The translations under genes were made by a program, and so were the position numbers. The notes below the pieces were generated by a model. It saw only the letters and a program-made list of their open reading frames with translations. It was not told where the DNA came from and did not search any database. From Calamus simplicifolius (taxonomy: Eukaryota; Streptophyta; Magnoliopsida; Arecales; Arecaceae), in contig UESW01004417.1 of NCBI GenBank assembly GCA_900491605.1, forward strand, positions 556,142 through 620,141: a stretch of 64,000 nucleotides of DNA, in the 5' to 3' direction. The first letter of the stretch is position 1, and each line of letters starts with the position of its first letter. Positions 33,561 through 43,243 of this stretch are shown in pieces.

Positions 33561-36500
33561 TTAATACAAGGGGGCATGGATCGCCCTATTTCCAAAACTA
33601 AAAACCGAAATGATAGGCAACTGAAGCCGTAACCCAATCTGCCGCGGCATTCGCTTCCCGGTAGATATGCCATATCTGAACAGCAGGAACATCCCGGAGG
33701 GTGGCCCAAATATCATAAAGAAGAGGGTTGGTAGGGATGTGATCACAATAATCCTGCCGAACCCATCGGATAACTGTAGTGGAGTCACCCTCGATAATAA
33801 GACACTGAGCATGTAGTATCTGGGTGGCATATGAAATACCTGTCCATGCGGCATAAAGCTCGCTAGAGGGACAGAAGAGTCAAGAAGGCCAAAGCCACCC
33901 GCTGCCAGCATCACACCATCAGTCCCACGAATAATAAATGCCGAGCTAGCACAGTGACCACGAACACTCCCATCGGAATTGATTTTGACAAACCCTCGAG
34001 GATGGGGCTCCCAAGCTATAAAAGCTATATGTCGAGTCGCTGTCGAGGCAGCAGAGGAGCCCCAGTGGCCAAAGCTGTCAGAATCAATAGCAGACCCATG
34101 GAGTGCGTACTTTTCAGAGAAAGAAATAGCTTTCCTCACAACCCTCCTGGGAGAGACCACCTCGTCAGTGAATATGAGAAGGTTGCGCGATAGCCAAATC
34201 TGATAGGTTGTGCCAGCCCAGATAGCGCCCTGCTGTCGGCCTCTCCTCCGAATATCACTCAAAAAGCAATCCTTCGTGAGCCATCAGCACCCTCCCTGGG
34301 ATGGTATCCGATCATCAGCCAGATCTGCCTCGCTCTAAGCAACTGAAAATGGCATGATCAGTGGTCTCCTCCTCCTGACCACATAATGGGCAAGTAGCCT
34401 GTATGTGCATTCCTCTCCTAGCAAGCATAAAGCAAGTGGAAATGCAATCCCATGCAAGCTTTCAGATAAATAGCTAGATCCTGGGATGATAGGAAGCCTC
34501 CATATCCATGCAGCATCCATCATACGGTGAGGGTGTGTCCTATAGATCTTCATTAGATCCCTGGTAGGCTCATGAGTTAGGCATGATCTTCTCCATAATC
34601 TGGTGTCAGATGAATTCCCTGGGATGAGCGGGATAGAAAGAATCCTGCTTGCTAACTCCTCCCCAAAGAATCGAGCCACCGTGGGAGTGCGCCATGAAGT
34701 GCGATCCTGAGAAATCAACTCTGAGACTCTCATATTGCTAGGAGCATCCATGCTGATAAAGGTAGGCCAGAGGAAAAGGGGAAGCTCAGCAATCCATGTA
34801 TCCTGGATAATATTAACCGAGGATCCATCACCAATCATCCATGAATATTATCCAAAACCATCGGAGTGCTGGCAGACTTCCTTCCAGAAAGATGAATAAC
34901 CACGAAGAGACTAGAAGTCTGAAGAGGGAGTCCAGGGCCCATAACGAGCCCGCATAAAAGAGCTCCAGAAACGATGCGGATCCAAGAGGAACCGCGTAGC
35001 ATGCCTAGCAATCAGCGCCTCTCTTCTGGCTGTAAGAGACTGGATTCCAAGGCCACCTTCAGAGATCGGCAAGCAAACAGTGTCCCATGCAAGCAAATGA
35101 ATACCATGGCTGTCCTGCATGGAAGCCCAAAGAAAATCTCTAAAACATCTCTCTATCTTCCTAGGCAAGTCCTCGGAACATCTGCATTAGATAGGAGGTA
35201 AAGAGGCAGAGAGGTGAGAACCGAGCAAAGAAGGGTGATCCTCACCATCATAGATAATCCCGTGATCTGCCAGCCATCAATCAGGTCACAGACCCGCCGC
35301 TCTAGGTCGATGTAATCTCGACACCGCGGTTGTCTACCCTTGATAGGGATACCCAGATAAGCCAGCCGGTCAGTCTGAGTAGCAATACCCAAGATTTGGA
35401 GGATGGCCTCCCTTGTAATAGTGGTCGTCTTGGGACTAAAGCAGATCATAGACTTATGAAGATTAACTTGCTGCCCAGATGCCTGACAGTAGAGATGGAT
35501 AATGGAAGCAAAGGCCGCAGCATTGTGTATAGTAGCCTGCCCCAATAATATGCAATCATCAGCAAATAAAAGATGAGATATCGAGGGGCCCTGAGGAGCA
35601 GCCATAAAAGGAGCAATGCGGCAATCATCCTGTGCCTGGGTGAATGCCCATGAAAGAGCATCAGCAGCAAGAATAAACAGAAAGGGAGATAGGGGGCATC
35701 CCTGACACAGCCCAACAGCAGAATAGAAAAAATCTGTCTGACTACCGTTAATGATTAGAGAGAAAGACGACCTATATATGCAGCCCATGATCCAGTCAAT
35801 AAGAAGGTTGTCAAACTCGAATTCCTGGAGGGTACGGTATAAAAAATCCCAGCTAACCCTATCATAGGCTCGCTCCATGTCAAGCTTGACAGCAATAAGA
35901 TACTGTCGGGCAGAAGATCTCTGAAGGTCGTACATAAATTCCTGAGCTATACAGATATTATCAGTAATACAATGACCTTTGATAAAGGCACCCTGCTCAA
36001 CAGAAATGATGCGGGGAATCACCTTCTGCAGGGGGAGACAATAATGCGCGCACAGATCTTATACAGGGTAGTGCAAAGGCTGATGGGCCGAAAATGCTGG
36101 GGGTGGAAGCATCAGAACGCTTAGGCACAAGAGTGATGAAGGTCCGGTTCCAGTCGGTAGGAATGGATTTGGTATGAAAGACAGTTTGAATAGCCTCAAC
36201 GACATCCTGGCACACTATAGTCCAGTAATGGCGAAAGAAGAAAGACGGAAAGCCATCTGGTCCAGGGGCTTTGTCAGGCCCAAGATCCCAAACAGCCTTA
36301 CGAATCTCATTCCTTGAAATCGGCTTTATAAGAAGGTTATTCTCCTCAGTTGAAACCTTCTTAGCAGCTAGAGCCGGATGGATAGGAAAACCATCTCCAG
36401 TGCGCTCCGTCCATCTAGACCGGAAGAAGCTAAGAAGCTGATCTATGATAATGTTAGAATCCTCCTGGTAGTGTCCCGTCTCATCAATAAGTCGCCGAAT

Positions 36501-37632
36501 CCTGTTAGTAGCATGGCGCTTTAGGGTGGCCTAGTGGAAAAATCTAGTATTACGATCCCCATCTCTGATCCACTGCACCCGAGACCTTTGCTTCCAAAAG
36601 ATTTCTGCTGCTGAAGAAGCGAGTGATGAAGAGCTAACTTAGTTCGGAGAGAGGAGAGATCATGATCAGTGAGGCATCCCTCCTGGTCTTCTTTAGACTG
36701 AAGGGTAATGATATCTTCTTCCACCTTCTCCACCTGTCTGGCCAGATCCCTTACCTCATATTTATTCCATCTGGAAAGTCTGCGCCTCGTGAGCTCAAGG
36801 CGCCTAGATAACCTGTAGGTGGCACTGCCTCTCACCGGTAGATGCCAAACCTGAGAAATGATGATCCGAGCAGATGAATAGGTGGTCCAGAACTGCTCAA
36901 ACCGAAAAGGTCTCCGCTGCTGAGCAGTCGCCTCAGTGGATATCAAAATAAGGCAGTGGTCAGAAGCTATCCTTGGAAGATGAGTAACAGTAGTAGATGG
37001 GTAATTCTGAAGCCAGCGGTCCGTAGCCATGACTCTGTCCAATCTCTCCCAGACTCGTGTAGAACCCTGGCGATTATTACACCAGATAAACTGAGATCCC
37101 GAGAACCCCAAGTCAAGCAAGCCAGCATCAGAAATGAATGTCCTAAACTCCGAAATGTCCGGTGAACCCCTAGTCTGTCTGCCCCTTTTTTCTCATGGGC
37201 CCCAACAATGCAATTGAAATCACCAGCAACAAGAGCTGGAACTTCCTGAGCAAGAAAGAGTGAATCTCGGACCAAAGAATGTGCCTCTCCTGGAAATTAG
37301 TGCTGGCATAAACACCCGAGAGGAGCCAGAGGGCAGAAGATCCCTCAGATATAACAAGAGGCCACTTGCTGATTACACTGATGAAAGGCATCCACCCTAA
37401 CGGAGCTGACACGCCAAAGGACCAGAATACCTCCAGAAAGACCCGCCGACTCCACAGCATAAGTAGACCAAGTTCTATAAACCTGTCTCCTAAACCAGGC
37501 CAAGCTGTCACCCGACAATTGGTTTTCCAGAAGAACACAGATATCAAAGTCATATAACTGTAAAAGTCTCCCAAAAGAGGAGCGAAAAGAAGGTTTCTTC
37601 GCTCCTCTAACATTCCAGATCAAAATCTTCAT
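33561..37632 (-). pseudogene. LINE ORF2: endonuclease, RT, zf-RVT, RNase H (broken)
   Basis: The start MKILIWNVRG is the first motif of the APE-type endonuclease; VAGDFNCI (37220) and IASDHCLI (36970) are later ones. RT has GAFIKGHCITDNI (about 35990), KLDMERAYDRVSW with the catalytic Asp (about 35875) and FADDCILLG (about 35560). Next come the zinc-binding reverse-transcriptase-associated region (34838-34335) and an RNase H domain with FVKINSDGS (33990). Frame breaks lie near 37170, 36520, 36215-36030, 35153, 34900 and 34300. It would nick DNA and prime reverse transcription on it. Confidence 0.85.
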
Positions 37633-39179
37633 TTATTAGTTGGATGGGGTTGGGACCGACCCGGGTCCTCTACCATATCACTATCTGGGGTGTACCCCTT
37701 AGTCAGGTTACCCCCAACAGACGTATGCAAAGAGCACTCCTCTGATCGAGAGTCCTCCATAGTGACTTCAACCTCTATCAGTCGGGGAGACGGGGCCGTA
37801 TCTAGGGAGTCCTCCCTTTGCCTCAGTATGGCTTCCTTGAGGCTTGAGACAACCGAGTCGTGACCACGCCCCTCCAGAGGAGTAGACTGAGCAGTTTTAC
37901 ATTTAGTCTGAGTATCCTTATCAGACCGTGTGACAGAACCCAGAGTAGTGTCCTGAGCAGTTGAGAAGGTAAAATTATCCTTAGTGGTTGCTGAGGCAGA
38001 CATGATCATTTTACCTTTCCGCTTCTCGTGTTTTGAGATAACACGTTGGGTTTTTGCCTCCGCAGGTCTGGCCCTCTTGGATGGACCTGGATTGGTATCC
38101 TTGCGGACTATGGGTCGTCCGGCCCACTTGTCAGAGCCCAATGTTGCAAAGGGATTATCTAAAGTCAATTTGACATTCAGAATCTTCAGTGGTTCCATAC
38201 TTCCTGCTTGAGTCACAGTGGCACTAACTGTCTCGGCACAGTCAACAGAAATCGGCACATGAAACGGCACAGCTCTCTCACCCATCCCAGAACAATCCAC
38301 CAGCATGCCCTCCTTCAAACCATTTGAATTCATACCAGAGTTCGAATCAGGGGATCCATCCAGCACCCTTGCCTTAACCAACACAGGGGAAGCAGAGAGA
38401 GGCAAGGCAGGGGAAGCAGCCGGTACCCTCCCCTCGACTGGCACGCTCATAGATCCCCCTGCAGGTTCCTGGAAGGAGACGGAGACAGAGGAACTCTGAG
38501 CATGGCTGGACTTAGGGAGTCGACAACGAGCAGTTTTCATCGAAAAAAGCCATCTGTCGCCGAGAGCTGAACAGGGCGCAGTCCCGAGTGGATTTGAAGC
38601 TTCTGGAATCTTCCTCCTTGGATCAGAGTCTTGGCCGCTGGGGGGACGCCGCCGCCGTAGAGCAGCCATTCAGGGACCAAAGGACGGTCGAGCCGATGAT
38701 GACTCAGTATCTGCCGAACGATCGCAAGTGCCATGGAGGTGAATAGAGCCACATTTAGGGCAGATACCTTCCATATACTCGTAAACAAAGGGTTGCCAGA
38801 ACGGAGCTTGGGTACCTCGCACTCTGGCTCCCGGACGAAGGGGACGAGCCAAATCAACGCGCACGCAAGCACGTGCGAATCCTCCCCTGAGCTTCTCTTT
38901 AGTTGGAGCATCAGAGGCGATGTAATGGCCAGCTGGGGCAAGAATGGTCCTGAGGATATCTTCATTCCAGAACTCAATGGGCAGGTTCGGCAGACGAAGC
39001 CAAAGCAGAGCAGATGCCAGAGAATTTGGAGCCGGAATGAACTGAGCTTCCTGATGGGGCCAGTTGACCCCATGGAGAATAAAAGACAATAATTTTTGAA
39101 CGGCCCACCTTGACAGCGGCGTCGGCCGTGGCCCACTTCGACCTCAACGTCTGCGACAGCCCACCTCGGCCTCGGCAAT

Positions 39180-39375
39180 CAGCCTCGCCCCGCTCGGCCA
39201 CCTCAGCTCCAAGGCCGACAGCTCCAAGACCGACAGCTCCATGGCTGGCATCTCTAAGGCCGACACCTCCAAGGCCGGCACCTCCAAGGCCGACACCTCC
39301 ATGGCCGGCACCTCCAAGGCCAGAACCTCCATGGCCGACGCCTCCAAGACCGACACCCGGCACTTCCCAGCCGGC
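39180..39375. repeat. 15-bp minisatellite in the solo LTR
   Basis: Units of the type GGCCGACACCTCCAA repeated about a dozen times with drift. Confidence 0.8.
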
Positions 39376-39379
39376 CCCG

Positions 39380-40240
39380 GCATCTTCCTAGCCGGGGCCC
39401 TACGTCTCCAAGCTAGGCGGCCCCGGTACTTTCCTAGCCGGCCCCCTACATCTCCAAGCTGGTCGGCCCCGGTACCTTCCTAGCCGGCCCGGCATCTTCC
39501 TAGCCGGCCCCCTACGTCTCCAAGCTAGGTGGCCCCGGCACTTCCCAGCCGGCCCCTACGTCTCCAAGCCGCCGAGTCGGCCCTGACCCTTCTTGGTCGG
39601 CCCTTCTCGGCCCGGCGTCTCCAAGCCCGCCGAGTCGGCCCCGGCCATTCCTGGCTGGCCCCTCTCGGCCCCGGTATCTCCGAGTTCTCCAAGCCCACCG
39701 AGTCAGCCCCGACCCTTCCTGGTCGGCCCTTCTCGGCCCTGGTGTCTTCAAGCCCGCTGAGTCGGCCCCGACCCTTCTTGGTCGGCCTTTCTCGGCCCCG
39801 GCATCTCCAAGTTCTCCAAGCCCACCGAGTCGGCCCCGACCCTTTCTGGTCGGCCCTTCTCGGCCCTGGCGTCTCCAAGCCCGCCGAGTCGGCCCCAACC
39901 CTTCCTGGTCGGCCCTTCTCGGCCCCGGCGTCTCCAAGCCCACCGAGTTGGCCCCGACCCTTCCTGGTCGGCCCTTCTCGGCCCAGTGTCTCCAAGCTGC
40001 CGAGTCGGCCCGACCCTTCCTGGTCGGTCCTTCTCGGCCCCGGCGTCTCCAAGCCCGCCGAGTTGGCCCCGGCCATTCCTGGCTGGCCCCTCTCGGCCCC
40101 GACATCTCCGAGTTCTCCAAGCCCGCTGAGTCGGCCCCGGCCATTCCTGGCCAGCCCCTCTCGACCCCGGCATCTCCAAGCCCGCCGAGTCGGCCCCGGC
40201 CATTCCTGGCCTATCCCGTCCCGGCACTTCCTGGCCGGGG
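39380..40240. repeat. About 59-bp minisatellite in the solo LTR
   Basis: About eleven to fourteen units made of TCCAAGCCCGCCGAGTCGG, CCCCGACCCTTCCTGG and TCGGCCCTTCTCGGCCCC. Reading frames of up to 344 codons on both strands are repeat translations, not genes. Confidence 0.85.
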
Positions 40241-41350
40241 AGGTCGGCCCCGGCCGCCCTTGGCCAGCCGGGTTCAGCCTCGACTCCCCGGGAGGGTCAA
40301 GGTGTCCCAGTTCTCCCCAGCATTGCCCCAGCAGTTCAAGAAACCGCCTCTTTGACTCGCGCCGCCTGACAATGCCAGGTCCACCTACTACTGGCATGTT
40401 GTTGATGGGACTATACCCAACTACCCAACAGCCCCGCTGGCTGATGGGACTTAGCCCACCAACCGGTGCTTTCTCCCTTTCCGATGAGACAGGACCCACC
40501 AACCAGCGTGGATTCACGCAACTAAACTCCGCAGACATTCCCTCCTCACGAAATCCCACGTGATCTTGCCAGGATCAACCCCTATAAAAAGGTGAATCCA
40601 TCCAGTAAACAGGTATGCGCGATAATCCCCAAAATCGCTGCCTTAGCCTTCAGGAAGGAATCCCTCCTCCCTGAGACCTCCTTTCTCATACTAAAAATGG
40701 CTCACTTGAGCCCCTCTTCAGCTGTGACCTCAGTTGCTGACTTGAGCGTCGGAGGGTCCCCGCTGGAATCTCCGACCCCCGGGACTTTTTGCAGGCTCCC
40801 AGACGCGAGAAGCTCGTTGGAAGATCTGGGCTCGCTGGAGAAGGCGACCGGACGCTTGCGGATGTTTGAGGGGGTGATCTGGCAGCATCACTTCCCATTC
40901 TGCAGTTGCTATCGGTTGGCCGTTCACAACCCACGGCCTCCGAAGCACTAAATCCTTAACACCAGGGTCAGAGAACCGGAAAAGGTAGCAGCGGTGGGCG
41001 AGAGAAACGGCTCCTACCTCACCGGCAACACCAGCTTTCCTGAACTCTCTAACGATGGCCTCGGTAGGGATCCAGCGGACGATGTTCCTCGCAAGGATGG
41101 CATGCTTCGCCAAGCAGCTAACCTCATCTTCTAAGGCCGCTGGAGGGACCTGGATCGCCTCGAGGAAGCTTGATTCTAGTTCAGCTACTTCCGTCGAAGT
41201 TGGGAAAGACGAAACCCATATGAAGCGAAAATCCATCGTTCGATGACCAGTCTTCCGGCTTTGCTGAGCATGATCCGAAGTAGGAGTTGGGGGAAAAGAA
41301 CCCTCCATCACAGAGAAAACCAGTAGCAGCACCATTCTTAAAGCAGAATC

Positions 41351-41846
41351 CAAAAATGAGAACAGAATGCTTTAAAAAATGGGCGCGCTAAACCAGTGTA
41401 GCAGCTATGCCACAGCCGCCACAGCTATTGGCACAAAATGCCACAGCTATCGGCAAGAAAGGGCCACACCTACACAAAACGCCACAGTGGTTTCATTACT
41501 GGTTTCACTTTCCCTTCATATATTTTATTAATTTTAATAACCTTTTCTTTTTTTTTTTTTTCCTATCACAACAATCTCCCGAGCTTGCCATTTGCTTATT
41601 TGACGCCAAGGATCTCAACTGAAATTTTTTAAAATAAAATAGTTACTTAAAATCCGAAATAATAAAATGCGTTATTATACATGATTCCAGCAACAAATCC
41701 ATAAAAGTAGTCTAAAAGCGTATGAAATTGTGACTCAGGAAATCATGCTTTGATTTACAAATAACTGTCGTTTTGTAAGCCTCTTCCACCTACACAAGTT
41801 TCCTTTCCCTTCTATTTTTTCTTCCTACGCTTGTCACTCCCCTTCA
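41351..41846. other. Intergenic region downstream of the LRR gene
   Basis: It contains CCACAGC-type short repeats (41405-41490), a T-run near 41550 and AT-rich sequence. It probably includes the 3' UTR of the LRR gene, which is read leftwards. No gene was recognised. Confidence 0.5.
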
Positions 41847-43243
41847 TTAAAACAAGTCACCTGAAAACAAACTACAAATTAACAACAAAAGGATAACGAA
41901 AGCAGAAATCTGCGGCGTGGAAAGCCCAGAGCCAGAGGCGGAGGGAAAGACGACAGGATGGGGAATTTCTGTTTTGTTGCACCGCTCCAAGTAACTGAGA
42001 CCTCCCCAGGCTGTCACGTGGCTCGCCAAATCGTCGCCCAGGCACAGCTGCGGGTTACCGCCCAGCTTAAGCTTACCGCCCACGCGATCCACGAACGCCG
42101 CGGAGAACGGGATTCTACCTTGGAGCACGTTGTTCTCCAAGTTAATCTCTCCCGCGGACTTCTCCAGACGCTGAAACTCGTCCGGCACCGCCCCTTCCAA
42201 AAAGTTGTTATCCAGCGCAAGGTAACGAGCCCTTTCCAGAAATACTCCCATCGACGGCGGAATATACCCGATCAGCCCCAGCCCGGACATCCCTATTCCC
42301 AATATGCCCCTAGCTTCTCCCAGATTTCTGGGATTCGTCCACCCATCGGGTTGCCGCTTAGGTACACCGCCCTCAAGCTCGCCATTCCCGCCAGCGCCGT
42401 CGGGACACCGCCTGTGAGCCGGTTATAGCTCAGGTCCAGCAACTCGAGCCTAGGTAACCGACCCAGCTCGGCCGGCACCGAACCGCCGATCCTGTTCGAG
42501 CTCAAATCGAGCTTAAGGAGATCGCCCAGTCGGCCGATCTCGACCGGCAACTCGCCGCCGATGCGATTCCCACTCAGATCCAGGATCTTCAAACTCCGGC
42601 ACCGGCCAACAGTCGCCGGGATCCCTCCCCGGAGGCGGTTTTCCGATAGAACGAGCTGCTCCATTCTTCGTAGCTTCCCGATCTCGGCGGGGACGTTGCC
42701 TGATATCCCGCTGCCGGAAATGACAAGACGCCGGAGACGAGGAAGTTCGCCGATCCTGCCGCTAAGCCGGCCAACGAGGGACGGGTTCTGGACGAAGACG
42801 AGCTCTTCCAGGGAGGAGGAGAGATTCAACTCGCGCCCCGGAAGGGCCGCCCTGGCATGGGTGAAGCAGTTGTAGAAGAAGAGCTTGCGGAGGAACGGGA
42901 AGGTGGAGGCAGAGGAGGTGAGGACGGGAGAGAGGGTGGCGTTGGGGCTGCAGGCGGGGTTGGCGGAGAAGTCGGAGAGGTAGCCGAAGTTAAGCTCGGT
43001 CACGTGCGGGGTGCCGTCGGGAGGAGGTCGCAGACGACGCCGTGGGGCCGGCGAGGCAAAGGTCGTCGGAGAAGAGGGAGCGCCAGGAGGTCGCAGGGTC
43101 GATGGACTCGAGGGCGAGGTACGTCGCCTCCCGCTCTGCCGGCGAGAGGCCGGGAGCGGCGGCGGGTTTTCGCCGGCAATGGCAGAGGCAAAGAGAAGAG
43201 AGAGGAGGAGAAAAAGGGGAACGGAGGAGGTATTAAACCCCAT
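41847..43243 (-). CDS. LRR cell-surface protein, PII-2-like, with four apparent 1-base gaps
   Basis: Single-exon host gene. The start is the ATG at 43243, giving a signal peptide (MGFNTSSVPLFLLLSLLFAS). A cap region with a paired-Cys pattern follows, then about nine plant-type LRRs (LDLSxNxIGGxVPxEIGxL) and a C-terminal cap with LGGNPQLCLGDD. The end is a hydrophobic segment, FVILLLLICSLF, suggesting a GPI anchor or membrane end. No kinase domain follows. Similarity is to Piriformospora indica-insensitive protein 2 and related receptor-like proteins, which act at the plasma membrane. The frame changes at 43150-43154, 43044-43047, 43019-43021 and 42307-42310, each explained by one base missing from a G/C run. 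The first three cancel. It is either an assembly-damaged real gene or a recent pseudogene; the former is more likely. Expected length is about 465 residues. Confidence 0.8.

Larger units (their letters stand above)
39047..40895 (+). mobile_element. Gypsy solo LTR with CTTCC duplication, inside the LINE
   Basis: The LTR (39052-40890) begins TGATGGGGCCAG and ends AGCATCA, and is flanked by CTTCC at 39047-39051 and 40891-40895. It has the shared Gypsy tail (GACTTGAGCGTCGGAGGGTCC at about 40740) and TATAAAAA at 40583-40590. No PBS or interior follows: LINE ORF1 resumes immediately. It arose by insertion of a whole element and then LTR-LTR recombination. Confidence 0.9.
37629..41308 (-). pseudogene. 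LINE ORF1 (RNA-binding protein), interrupted
   Basis: The N-terminal part (41308-40891) resembles the DUF4283 domain of plant LINE ORF1 proteins, with RFSDPGVKDLVLRRPWVVNGQ. After the solo LTR it continues at 39051 with LWLRLPNLPIEFWNED and a zinc-knuckle-like CPKCGSIHLHGTC (about 38745), which is one residue shorter than the usual CX2CX4HX4C. A stop or frame change lies near 38670, followed by a Ser/Pro/Lys-rich tail (38669-37629). ORF1 would bind LINE RNA. It ends in TGA overlapping the ORF2 ATG. Confidence 0.75.
33484..41350 (-). mobile_element. L1-type LINE, split by a solo LTR
   Basis: Minus strand. ORF1 starts at 41308, ORF2 at 37632, and the 3' end has an A10 tail (T-run at 33484-33493) after a 3' UTR containing GGGTGATCACCCG-like sequence. 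ORF2 has endonuclease, RT, zinc-binding and RNase H parts, as in plant L1 elements. Without the solo LTR (39052-40890) it is about 6 kb. The 5' end is approximate and no target duplication was identified. Confidence 0.85.

Noticed and set aside
39525..40563. 344-codon open frames on both strands as a Pro/Ala/Gly-rich protein gene
   Set aside because: They translate the 59-bp minisatellite of the solo LTR. A period not causing stops in several frames explains the length.
33484..41400. A clear target-site duplication for the LINE
   Set aside because: Sequence beyond the A10 tail was compared with the 5' flank near 41350-41480 and no convincing direct repeat was found.
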